This document shows positions 52,010-59,260 of a stretch of DNA of 59,260 nucleotides, piece by piece (within the stretch, counting starts at the first letter, position 1; the number at the start of each line of letters is the position of its first letter). The notes beneath the pieces were generated by a model. The model was not told the origin of the DNA, made no database searches, and saw nothing but the letters and a program-made list of their open reading frames with translations. Position numbers and translations under genes: made by a program. The stretch is from Lutibacter sp. HS1-25 (GTDB lineage: Bacteria > Bacteroidota > Bacteroidia > Flavobacteriales > Flavobacteriaceae), in NCBI RefSeq assembly GCF_004121075.1, contig NZ_RHLN01000022.1, forward strand, positions 1-59,260, in the 5' to 3' direction.

Positions 52010-53695
52010 ATGACCAAAATGCAAAACAGTGTAATGTACTTGTTTGTAACATTTGCATTATTTATTTTTTTAACATCTTGTAAATCAGTAAACCCTTATG
52101 TAAAATATAATTATTTTAACGGTGCTACTTTTATAAACGACACGTTGAATATTTCTACTGAATTATTTGGAGATATAAAGTATCATCCGATAAAAAGAAA
52201 AGAGATAAAAATGAAAATTCGTGGGATAAAAGAATTAAAGTGCAAGGATTTATTAGTATATGGTACAACTTATATTTCTCCTTATTATGACTTACTTCTT
52301 TTTTATAACACCCAAAATAAGCAGATTACTGATAGCGTAAAAACAACTGTTTTGTTAAAAGATACACTTAAAAACCGTATTCTAATAAAAAAAAGTTTAG
52401 ACAATAAAAATGTTTTTCTCTACTTAAAATCAGTTAAAACTCAAAAAACAAATGTGCCTTTAATATTAGATGCAGAAAATATTATTAGTAATGTAAGGTT
52501 CGATACATTAGCAAAATCTCAATTGACTTATGCTAATATTTTTAATGAACACAAGGATATTGATAACTATCTTCTTGTTAAAAATAAGTTTGAGACAGCA
52601 CCTATCAAATCAACCGATAGATCCGATTGGGATAAATTTCAATACCTCGCCACAGTACTTTCTCATGATGCTTCAAACAAAGAACTAAAAGCACTTTTAG
52701 ACGATTTTGAAGTTAAAAGAAGGGCTTATTTTCAACCAAAAATAGACAGCTTAATGGCTATTGAAGAGGGTATTACGTTGGGTGAAAGTGCTGTAATTCA
52801 AAAGTTAAAAGAGCTATCAAAAAATGAGCAGATTTTTATGTTGAATGAAAATCATTGGTATCCAAATCACCGAATTTTAGCAACCAAGTTATTAGCCCCA
52901 CTAAAAGAAAATGGCTATACCTATTTAGCCATTGAAGCACTTTCACAAGGTCAAGATTCCTTATTAATTAGTGATAAAAATACCAAAATAGAAGGTGCTA
53001 AAAACTACCCAACTAAAAATACTGGTTATTATACAAGAGAGCCTTATTTTGGGAACTATATTCGGGAAGCATTGCGTTTGGGTTATAAATTAATTGGTTA
53101 CGAATATGAAGGTGTAGGAGATCGAGAAGTTGTTCAAGCTAACAATATTAAAAAGATATTGGATAATGATTCCAATGCAAAAATAGTTGTTTACGCAGGT
53201 CTTGATCATATTTATGAAGATAGTTCAGGAAGAGGTAGAAGAATGGCTTCCTATTTTAAAGAGTTTACGGGTATAAATCCACTTACAGTAGATCAAACCC
53301 ATTTATTTGGCAATGCTAAAAGCGAATTGGCATTATTTAATATTGATTTGTTTGAAGGTGATAAAAAATTAAATACCAACGTAGATTATCTTTTAATTAA
53401 TGATATCAACTCAAGCCTTGATGCGGTTTTTGATGAAGAAACAATGGCAGATTTTTCAATAGTTGAAAAGGAATTGAATACCTATTTAAATGAAGAAATC
53501 TTAGTGTCTGTTTTTTATAAAGAAGAATACGCCAAATATAAATCAGCGAGTGTTCCTATTTTAAATAAAATAATAAACATAACAAGTAAGCAAATAGATT
53601 TGCGTTTACCTATTGGTGAATACTATTTAAAAATTAGAGATGTAAATGACAATACAATTTTGTTAAAAGAAATAATAGTTGATAATTTACAATAA
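52010..53695 (+). CDS. Lipoprotein with ChaN/erythromycin-esterase-like domain
   Basis: 561 residues. A type II signal ends in FLTSCKSV (Cys near 24). The first about 240 residues have no recognised fold. From about 265 on, EQIFMLNENHWYPNHRILATKLLAPLKENGYTYLAIEAL, YFGNYIREALRLGYKLIGYE and AKIVVYAGLDHIYED resemble the ChaN/EreA-like fold (Pfam Cofac_haem_bdg or erythromycin esterase clan), with the conserved E-x-H. The activity is uncertain. It is a single gene with terminators on its upstream side. Confidence 0.7.
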   Translation: MTKMQNSVMYLFVTFALFIFLTSCKSVNPYVKYNYFNGATFINDTLNISTELFGDIKYHPIKRKEIKMKIRGIKELKCKDLLVYGTTYISPYYDLLLFYNTQNKQITDSVKTTVLLKDTLKNRILIKKSLDNKNVFLYLKSVKTQKTNVPLILDAENIISNVRFDTLAKSQLTYANIFNEHKDIDNYLLVKNKFETAPIKSTDRSDWDKFQYLATVLSHDASNKELKALLDDFEVKRRAYFQPKIDSLMAIEEGITLGESAVIQKLKELSKNEQIFMLNENHWYPNHRILATKLLAPLKENGYTYLAIEALSQGQDSLLISDKNTKIEGAKNYPTKNTGYYTREPYFGNYIREALRLGYKLIGYEYEGVGDREVVQANNIKKILDNDSNAKIVVYAGLDHIYEDSSGRGRRMASYFKEFTGINPLTVDQTHLFGNAKSELALFNIDLFEGDKKLNTNVDYLLINDINSSLDAVFDEETMADFSIVEKELNTYLNEEILVSVFYKEEYAKYKSASVPILNKIINITSKQIDLRLPIGEYYLKIRDVNDNTILLKEIIVDNLQ

Positions 53696-53776
53696 ACAAC
53701 TTGCCACCTATGTAAAATCTGTAATTTTACAGTTGCAAAAACCATATATAAACCCATTAATAATAATTAAAATACA

Positions 53777-54223
53777 ATGATAAAAGATAGCATTGAAAAT
53801 CAGGAAATCTACAAATGTTTAAGTGCAAAAATTGAAAAAGCCTTTGATTATATCAAAAACACAGATTTATCACAAACTGATTTAGGAAAATATGAAATTG
53901 ACAGTGATGAAATTTTTGCAATTGTAATGGAATACGAAACCAAAGACAAAAGCGAAAGTAAAATTGAAGGACATCATAAATATATTGATCTTCAATATAT
54001 GATATCTGGAACCGAATATGTAGGACTTAAAACATTGACAAATGAAGTACCTGTTGAGGTTAATACAGACAATGATTGTGATTTCTATGAAATAGATTCA
54101 GATTTTGTTAGGTTTGACGCTGGAATGTTTATGATATTTTTTCCACACGATTTACATATGCCAGGAATATGTTTAAATCAGGTTTCTAAAGTAAAAAAAG
54201 TAGTAATAAAAATTAAGGTATAA
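53777..54223 (+). CDS. YhcH/YjgK/YiaL-family protein
   Basis: 148 residues. The typical cupin-like blocks are EGHHKYIDLQYMISGTEYVG near 65-85 and FDAGMFMIFFPHDLHMPGI near 115-133, with the metal-binding His and Glu residues of the EbgC-type beta-sandwich. Relatives act in sugar or sialic-acid usage, perhaps as anomerases. No sugar operon is visible here. It precedes a HAD phosphatase gene by 39 bp and may share its transcript. Confidence 0.88.
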   Translation: MIKDSIENQEIYKCLSAKIEKAFDYIKNTDLSQTDLGKYEIDSDEIFAIVMEYETKDKSESKIEGHHKYIDLQYMISGTEYVGLKTLTNEVPVEVNTDNDCDFYEIDSDFVRFDAGMFMIFFPHDLHMPGICLNQVSKVKKVVIKIKV

Positions 54224-54262
54224 AAAACTACTTGTTGCTTATATTAATAAAAAAATAAAAAA

Positions 54263-54910
54263 ATGAAGTTTAAAGCAGTTATATTTGATTTAGATGGCAC
54301 ACTGGTTAATTCGCTTCAAGACATTGCAGATTCTATGAATGTGGTTCTTGAAAGCTATAATTACCCTACGCATAGTTATGAAGCATATATAAATTTTATA
54401 GGTAGCGGAATTAGAAGTCTTGTAAGTAAAGCACTACCAATAAATAACAATAACGAAAAACATATTGATACTTGTTTCAATAAAATGATTGAAGTATATC
54501 GCGATAATTGTACTTGTAAAACAAAACCATATGAAGGAATTGTAGCATTGCTTGACAACCTAATTGCACGCAATTTTAAACTAAGTGTATTGTCAAATAA
54601 GTCTGATGAGTTTACAAAAAAAATTATAGCTTCTTTACTGCCTAATTATTTTGATCCTGTAAGGGGTTTAACTATTGAAGCACTTAAAAAACCAAATCCT
54701 TTTGGTGCTATAGAAATAAGTAAAGACTTAAACATAAAACCTGAAGAAATAATTTACATAGGAGATTCTGGAATTGATATGCAAACAGCAACCAATGCAA
54801 ATATGTTTGCAGTTGGTGTATTATGGGGCTTTGGTTCAAAAGAAGAATTGATTTCAAATGGTGCAAAATATCTATTGAGCAATCCTTCAGATTTGATTCA
54901 AATTTTATAA
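54263..54910 (+). CDS. HAD-family hydrolase, phosphoglycolate phosphatase-like
   Basis: 215 residues. Motif I FDLDGTL has the nucleophile Asp at 9 and the acid Asp at 11, motif II is LSVLSNKSD, motif III has the Lys of LKKPNP, and motif IV is YIGDSGIDMQTA. A helical cap at about 15-80 puts it in subclass IA with Gph. It removes phosphate from a small metabolite, possibly phosphoglycolate or a sugar phosphate. A terminator follows. Confidence 0.88.
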   Translation: MKFKAVIFDLDGTLVNSLQDIADSMNVVLESYNYPTHSYEAYINFIGSGIRSLVSKALPINNNNEKHIDTCFNKMIEVYRDNCTCKTKPYEGIVALLDNLIARNFKLSVLSNKSDEFTKKIIASLLPNYFDPVRGLTIEALKKPNPFGAIEISKDLNIKPEEIIYIGDSGIDMQTATNANMFAVGVLWGFGSKEELISNGAKYLLSNPSDLIQIL

Positions 54911-54929
54911 TTCTTAAAATAATTTGCTT

Positions 54930-54957
54930 AAAAGCTCCTTTTTTAAGGAGCTTTTTT
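54930..54957 (+). terminator. Terminator after the HAD gene
   Basis: AAAAGCTCCTT and AAGGAGCTTTT form an 11-bp stem, loop tttt-like, with a T run. Confidence 0.88.
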
Positions 54958-55003
54958 ATTTTACCATTTATATGTAAGTTTACGAGTATCTAATTTAAAG
55001 ACT

Positions 55004-56785
55004 ATGTTTAGAAAAATTTCGTTTATCCTTTTTTTGGTGCTACTAGGCTATGCGCTATTGCTAAATCCAAATTTTAAAACCATTGCAGCAGGGATCGCCA
55101 TTTTGTTATTTGGTATGATTTTGCTTGAGCAAGGTTTTAAGGTTTTTACAAAAGGGTTTTTAAGAAATATTCTAAAAAAAGTAACAAACAAATTATATAA
55201 AAGTATTACCGTTGGCGCTATTGTAACGGCAATTTTAAACTCAAGCTCGCTAGTTTCGGTTATTACCATTTCGTTTATTAGTGCAGGTTTAATAAGCTTA
55301 TCGGGCGGTATAGGATTGATTTTTGGAGCAAATATAGGTTCAACCGCAACCTCATGGTTGGTCGCAGCTTTTGGGTTAAAAATTAACATTGCTACTTTGG
55401 CAATGCCTATGTTGGTATTTGGACTCATTTTTTCATTTCAAAAAAAGGAAGCTTTAAAAGGCCTTGGAAATGTATTGGCTGGTTTAGGATTCTTTTTCCT
55501 AGGTATTTTCTTTATGAAAGACGGATTTGATGTTTTTAGTGAAAGTATTGACTTAACCAAGTATGCAATACCAGGTTTTTTAGGGATACTTGTTTATACG
55601 GGTTTGGGAATTGTTTTAACCACCATTTTACAATCTAGTGCTGCAACTATGGCTTTGGTGCTTACAGCTTTGGCTGCAGGTCAAATTGAATATGAAAATG
55701 CTTTAGCCCTTGCAATTGGGGCTAATATTGGTACTACTATAACTGCAATTTTAGGGGCAATAGGTTCTAATATTGCAGGAAAAAGATTGGCAGCAGCGCA
55801 CGTTATTTTTAATTTAACCACTGCTATTTTTGCCATTGTATTTTTAAAATACATTGGCAATGTTGTAAATTATTTGTCAACTGTTTTTGGAATTTCACAA
55901 ACAGATTATACCTTAAAATTGGCTTTGTTTCATACAGTATTTAATGTTTTTGGAGTGCTGTTAATGATTCCTTTTATCAAAAAATTAGAAGTGCTTTTAA
56001 TTAAATTTTTTAAAGAAAAAGAGCAAACAGATATTGATAAACCAAAGTTTTTAAACGAAGCTGTTTTAAAGTTTCCAAGTGCTACAATTTATGCTTTAAC
56101 TGAAGAAACGAAGCACCTTTACAAACATACTATTTTTGAAATTGTTACCCACGGTTTGCATATTCATAGAGATGATATAAAATCTGATCAAAAAATTAAA
56201 AAAGTAATTGCAAAGTCTCATGAAGCTATGGAAATTGATGTTGAAGAATTGTATTATAAAAAAGTAAAATCTATTTATAGCGAAATTTTAAAATATGCTT
56301 CAACAGCCCAAAAAAGTCAGGATCTTAACGAAAAATTGAACAATAAAATTACCGATATCAAAATTGCCAATCGTAAAATGGTTGAAATTGTAAAAGACGT
56401 TAAAGAGCTTAATAAAAATGTAACTTTTGCTTTAAATCAGGACAATAAATATTTAATTGCAGAGTATGATGCTTTTAGAAAAATGGTGGTTAAAGTGCTT
56501 CGTGTTATTTACTTATTTAGAACCCAAGATGACGAAAAGTATGCACATAAATTGGCCGAATTAAAAAAGGAAGCGAAGGAAAATGTTAAAAAAAATAACA
56601 ATGTAATAGACAAGTTAATTCGTAAAAATTTAATTACTGCCGAAATGGCTTCATCGTTATTTAACGACTATTTTAACGTAAATGACCTTGTTAAATTGTT
56701 AATTGATGTTGCTGAAATTTTGTACGAAAACAAAGATGACCTTTTTGAAAATAATGGGTTTTTAAAAGAAACAACTGTTAAATAA
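55004..56785 (+). CDS. Na/Pi cotransporter family protein with PhoU-like C-terminus
   Basis: 593 residues. Membrane helices occupy about 1-330 with the two characteristic repeats: TAILNSSSLVSVITISFISAGLI and TTILQSSAATMALVLTALAAGQI (the Q/N-S-S-S signature of NptA/YjbB-type carriers), each followed by an ANIGTT- or ANIGST-type loop. Residues about 355-590 are helical and PhoU-like. It probably moves phosphate with sodium, and may export it. It stands alone, 3 kb from the PiT gene. Confidence 0.92.
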   Translation: MFRKISFILFLVLLGYALLLNPNFKTIAAGIAILLFGMILLEQGFKVFTKGFLRNILKKVTNKLYKSITVGAIVTAILNSSSLVSVITISFISAGLISLSGGIGLIFGANIGSTATSWLVAAFGLKINIATLAMPMLVFGLIFSFQKKEALKGLGNVLAGLGFFFLGIFFMKDGFDVFSESIDLTKYAIPGFLGILVYTGLGIVLTTILQSSAATMALVLTALAAGQIEYENALALAIGANIGTTITAILGAIGSNIAGKRLAAAHVIFNLTTAIFAIVFLKYIGNVVNYLSTVFGISQTDYTLKLALFHTVFNVFGVLLMIPFIKKLEVLLIKFFKEKEQTDIDKPKFLNEAVLKFPSATIYALTEETKHLYKHTIFEIVTHGLHIHRDDIKSDQKIKKVIAKSHEAMEIDVEELYYKKVKSIYSEILKYASTAQKSQDLNEKLNNKITDIKIANRKMVEIVKDVKELNKNVTFALNQDNKYLIAEYDAFRKMVVKVLRVIYLFRTQDDEKYAHKLAELKKEAKENVKKNNNVIDKLIRKNLITAEMASSLFNDYFNVNDLVKLLIDVAEILYENKDDLFENNGFLKETTVK

Positions 56786-56804
56786 TAAACAATTTGTAAA
56801 TTTT

Positions 56805-57947
56805 TTATTGATTGTGTTTTACTTTTCGAAGTACTCTAATAGCTTCTTTGTATTTAATGTAGGTAGATTTATCGTCTAATTCTTTTAAATATATTTTGGT
56901 TTCCAACAATTTGTTATAAGAATTCGGAATTTCATTTAAAGCACAAATCATATAATTGGTTGGTAATTCTTGTAAATCAATGCGTTCAATTTCAGTCAAT
57001 GGTGCTTTCTTTTTTAATTTATCAAGTATTACATTGCAATTGTTAAAAACGTGGTGTAATATGTATTTGTCAAATTTTGGGGGTTGAAATAAAAATTCTG
57101 TGGCAATATCTAGCTTTCCGTTTTCTTTAAAATGAAAAACTGTTTTTTCGAGCGGATAATAATCAAAGTGTTCTTTAATTTTTAAAAAAACATATTCGGT
57201 TATTCTAAATGAATTATTGTTGAATTCAATTTTAACTTCATCTAAAGAAGAATAAAATAAACGTACTTGCTCGTTAATCAATTCAATATCTACCCTTGAA
57301 TAAAATATTTTACCACCAACTTTTTTCTTTTTTCCTGCCCAGCACAATACAAACTGCTCGTTAAAAACCTTGTAAGTTGGGTGGTATTCAGCTTTGTGTT
57401 GTTTCATAAAATCAAAAACACCATCTAAGGTCATTTCAATATTATTGCTTGCATTTTTTTCTAAGGCTTCAACCAAATCTTTGTTTGTACTTTTCAATTC
57501 ATATTTGCCCAAAGTAGACATTGAATTGCTGCCTCTTCTAAAAAAAACTTTGCCTTTTACATATTTCCAAATTCCTTTTTTAAGAGATGTTACACTGTTT
57601 ATGGGTTCAATGGTTATAAGCCCTATTACTTTATGCCTTTGAAGTGTGGGAAAAGAAATGTTTTCGTACTGAATTTTTGGTGGATTATGTAAATAAGCAT
57701 TTACTAAATTCTGAATTTTACTATCATCAAAAAAATCGACTCCAATAAGTCCATTGGTCTGATCTTCAACGCCAATAACAACATAGGCATTGTTTTCTGG
57801 ATTTGAATTGGATAAGGCACAAATAATTTTTAAAAACTTGGCTTTTCCTTCTTTACTTTCTAAAGTAATTTTTTGCTTTTTGTCGTAAAAGCTGTTTTCA
57901 TCATTATAAGCCAATAAATTTTTAACTAAAAGTCGCTTGTTAATCAT
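56805..57947 (-). CDS. AlbA_2 (Schlafen-type) domain protein
   Basis: 380 residues. The AlbA_2 domain is at about 28-145: LESKEGKAKFLKIICALSNSNPENNAYVVIGVED has the E-x-K and the following G-V motif of the so-called divergent AAA_4/AlbA_2 proteins, and KGKVFFRRGSNS ends it. The rest (about 150-380) has no recognised domain. These proteins bind nucleic acid or cut RNA in Schlafen relatives; many are regulators. It is 6 bp behind the SDR gene, probably in the same operon. Confidence 0.8.
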   Translation of the reverse strand: MINKRLLVKNLLAYNDENSFYDKKQKITLESKEGKAKFLKIICALSNSNPENNAYVVIGVEDQTNGLIGVDFFDDSKIQNLVNAYLHNPPKIQYENISFPTLQRHKVIGLITIEPINSVTSLKKGIWKYVKGKVFFRRGSNSMSTLGKYELKSTNKDLVEALEKNASNNIEMTLDGVFDFMKQHKAEYHPTYKVFNEQFVLCWAGKKKKVGGKIFYSRVDIELINEQVRLFYSSLDEVKIEFNNNSFRITEYVFLKIKEHFDYYPLEKTVFHFKENGKLDIATEFLFQPPKFDKYILHHVFNNCNVILDKLKKKAPLTEIERIDLQELPTNYMICALNEIPNSYNKLLETKIYLKELDDKSTYIKYKEAIRVLRKVKHNQ

Positions 57948-57953
57948 GGTTGT

Positions 57954-58712
57954 TTAAAATTCTTTATTCAAAATAGTAGCACTGGCTTGCGCCGTTGGGT
58001 AGACCACCAAATCTTCAATATTTACGTGTATCGGCCTAGAAATTACAAAATAAATAATTTCAGCAATGTCTTGTGCTTGCAGTGCATCAAAACCTTTGTA
58101 CACATTTTTTGCTTTTTCTTTATCACCTTTAAAACGCACTTCTGAAAACTCAGTTTCTACAGCTCCAGGATGAATTGCTGCAACCCGAATGTTGTGTTTG
58201 TTTAAATCTATTCGCATAGCCTTGTTTAAAGCGTTTACAGCGTGTTTTGATGCGCAATAAACATTTCCGTTAGGATACACTTCTTTTCCGGCTATAGAAC
58301 CAATATTTACAATAAAACCATTGTTTTTTTCAACCATTTGTGGAATGATTGCTTTTGAAACATACAACAAACCTTTTACGTTGATATCCATCATAGCATC
58401 CCAATCATCTAAACTACCATCTTGGATAGCACTTAGTCCGTGTGCATTACCTGCATTGTTGATTAAAATATCAATATTTTTAAATTCCTTAGGAAGTGAA
58501 GCAATAGCTTTAAACACTTCTTCTTTATCGCTAACATCAAATTGTAAGGTGGTAACATTTGTTAATTTACTAAGTGTTAATTGTAATTCGGTCAATCTTT
58601 CGCTGCGTCTTCCACATAAAATAAGGTTGATATTGTTTTTTGCAAAAATTTCGGCGGTAGCTTTTCCAATTCCTGAGGTAGCACCTGTTATAAAGGCTGT
58701 TTTTGTGTTCAT
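57954..58712 (-). CDS. SDR-family NAD(P)-dependent oxidoreductase (YdfG-like)
   Basis: 252 residues. TGATSGIGKATAEIFAKN is the cofactor loop and NNAGNAHGLSAIQ the NNAG block. Catalytic residues are Ser in NIGSIAGKE and Tyr/Lys in YCASKHAVNAL. The end PIHVNIEDLVVYPTAQASATI matches the YdfG group, which oxidises serine or 3-hydroxy acids and reduces malonic semialdehyde. It is the first gene of a pair with the AlbA_2 protein. Confidence 0.92.
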   Translation of the reverse strand: MNTKTAFITGATSGIGKATAEIFAKNNINLILCGRRSERLTELQLTLSKLTNVTTLQFDVSDKEEVFKAIASLPKEFKNIDILINNAGNAHGLSAIQDGSLDDWDAMMDINVKGLLYVSKAIIPQMVEKNNGFIVNIGSIAGKEVYPNGNVYCASKHAVNALNKAMRIDLNKHNIRVAAIHPGAVETEFSEVRFKGDKEKAKNVYKGFDALQAQDIAEIIYFVISRPIHVNIEDLVVYPTAQASATILNKEF

Positions 58713-58734
58713 TTTTTAGTTGCTAGTATTTAGG

Positions 58735-58805
58735 ATCGGGCTTTTATAAGATTTGTGCGACTGGAAAATCGGAGATTTTTCGGACGTAGCAAATCGATTG
58801 TTTAA
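58735..58805. repeat. Dispersed repeat-like element
   Basis: The block GATCGGGCTTTTATAAGATT continues to a small hairpin (GAAAATC/GATTTTTC, 58763-58781) and CGGACGTAGCAAATCGATTG. I recall close relatives in many flavobacterial intergenic regions, but this was not checked. Confidence 0.4.
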
Positions 58806-58871
58806 TGTTTGTCAGTTCGTTATTTAGTTTAAAAGTAAGCATAAATTTTATGAGTTGTTGCCGGTAGTACT

Positions 58872-59201
58872 TTATGCTACTTTGAATTCTCCCTCGTTCA
58901 TTTCTATACTGAATTTCACATTAGCTTTCAAAGCTTTAAAGACTTTCAAAATTGTCTCAATTGTAACATTTCTCGTATTTCTCTCAAGTTTTGATATTTG
59001 AGATTTTTGGACTCCAATTAATTCTCCTAATTGTTCTTGTGTTAGATGTCTTTCTTTTCTTACAGATTTTATCATATCTCCAAGAATTTCAATTTTTAAA
59101 TCAAACTCATATTTGTCTCTTTCAATTGTTCCAACTTCTCCAAGATGTTTATCTTTAAGTTGGTCTAAACTCATCATTTTCATTTTTTTATTAGTTTCCA
59201 T
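58872..59201 (-). CDS. XRE-family antitoxin (HigA-like)
   Basis: 109 residues. A helix-turn-helix is at about 45-98: IKSVRKERHLTQEQLGELIGVQKSQISKLERNTRNVTIETILKVFKAL. The N-terminal part is the short acidic and basic arm often seen in HigA antitoxins of Bacteroidota. It lies 3 bp behind the stop of a RelE/HigB-like gene, the toxin-first order of higBA. It should neutralise that toxin and repress the shared promoter beyond the window. Confidence 0.85.
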   Translation of the reverse strand: METNKKMKMMSLDQLKDKHLGEVGTIERDKYEFDLKIEILGDMIKSVRKERHLTQEQLGELIGVQKSQISKLERNTRNVTIETILKVFKALKANVKFSIEMNEGEFKVA

Positions 59202-59204
59202 TTT

Positions 59205-59260
59205 CTAAAGTTTTTTTTGATTAAAATATTCCTCTCTCAATTTTTCAGCTTTCTCAATAT
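59205..59260 (-). CDS. RelE/HigB-like toxin, C-terminal end (partial)
   Basis: Only the last 17 codons plus stop are inside the window: IEKAEKLREEYFNQKKL. The end AEKLREEYF is the usual tail of the HigB/Gp49-like toxins that pair with XRE antitoxins, and it stops 3 bp before the antitoxin start. The toxin body lies right of the window, so the family call is provisional. Confidence 0.55.
   Translation of the reverse strand, partial: IEKAEKLREEYFNQKKL

Overview
The window reads as chromosomal DNA of a Flavobacteriaceae (Bacteroidota) bacterium. It is very AT-rich, genes have no Shine-Dalgarno pattern, many starts are preceded by the Bacteroidota -7 element TAnnTTTG, and the gene families are typically flavobacterial (DUF5687 permease, DUF3109, TIGR01212 radical SAM, MarC, PiT and Na/Pi transporters with PhoU-like tails). 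No rRNA, tRNA, CRISPR array, transposase or prophage was seen.

Layout. 1-1332: a tandem array of a 249-bp unit. Each unit holds a palindromic operator, a TAnnTTTG promoter and a ~100-nt transcript ending in a Rho-independent terminator: six copies of one small-RNA gene, four of them identical by eye. A seventh, diverged copy lies alone on the minus strand at 21105-21250. 1394-1486: a second structured-RNA candidate. 1551-4109: a TetR-SDR-metallo-hydrolase operon with operator palindromes. 4220-11301: housekeeping and exporter genes plus one AAA/DUF4143 protein. 11362-14913: PadR, its likely operator array, a membrane protein, a decayed paralogue and an ABC exporter. 14980-20859: alpha-carbonic anhydrase, recA, and a protease-rimK-deacylase-ABC ATPase operon. 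20860-21394: dispersed repeats and the lone sRNA. 21395-24779: flippase-esterase-dut operon and a glycine-zipper protein. 24986-34582: gpsA, a cold-shock gene, hemG with an FNR-like box, a lactonase, a giant multi-PAS hybrid kinase, a HIT protein and pheS. 34790-41042: a PEP-synthase-like protein with receiver-like N-terminus, gdhA and dinB. 41043-43292: a foreign-looking cassette (broken HExxH lipoprotein, small membrane protein) bounded by a 108-bp duplication of the dinB 3' end. 43334-45198: oxidoreductase, MarC, DUF3109. 45510-49352: nrdB and nrdA, split by a four-helix-bundle gene with inverted-repeat flanks. 49528-58712: two phosphate transporters, a lipoprotein, YhcH, a HAD phosphatase and an SDR/AlbA_2 pair. 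58872-59260: an XRE antitoxin with the tail of its HigB-like toxin.

The best candidate for an undescribed system is the amplified sRNA family. Three diverged versions keep the same layout: a 19-bp TACGACA-N5-TGTCGTG-type palindrome, exactly 21 bp, then TATCTTTG. This places the palindrome at about -42, the position of a class II activator site. The terminator stems carry compensatory changes while the loop keeps TCATAA. The hemG and cassette promoters also have palindromes at about -41, so activator-driven promoters of this geometry recur in the window.

All calls are from reading the sequence; no database search was run.
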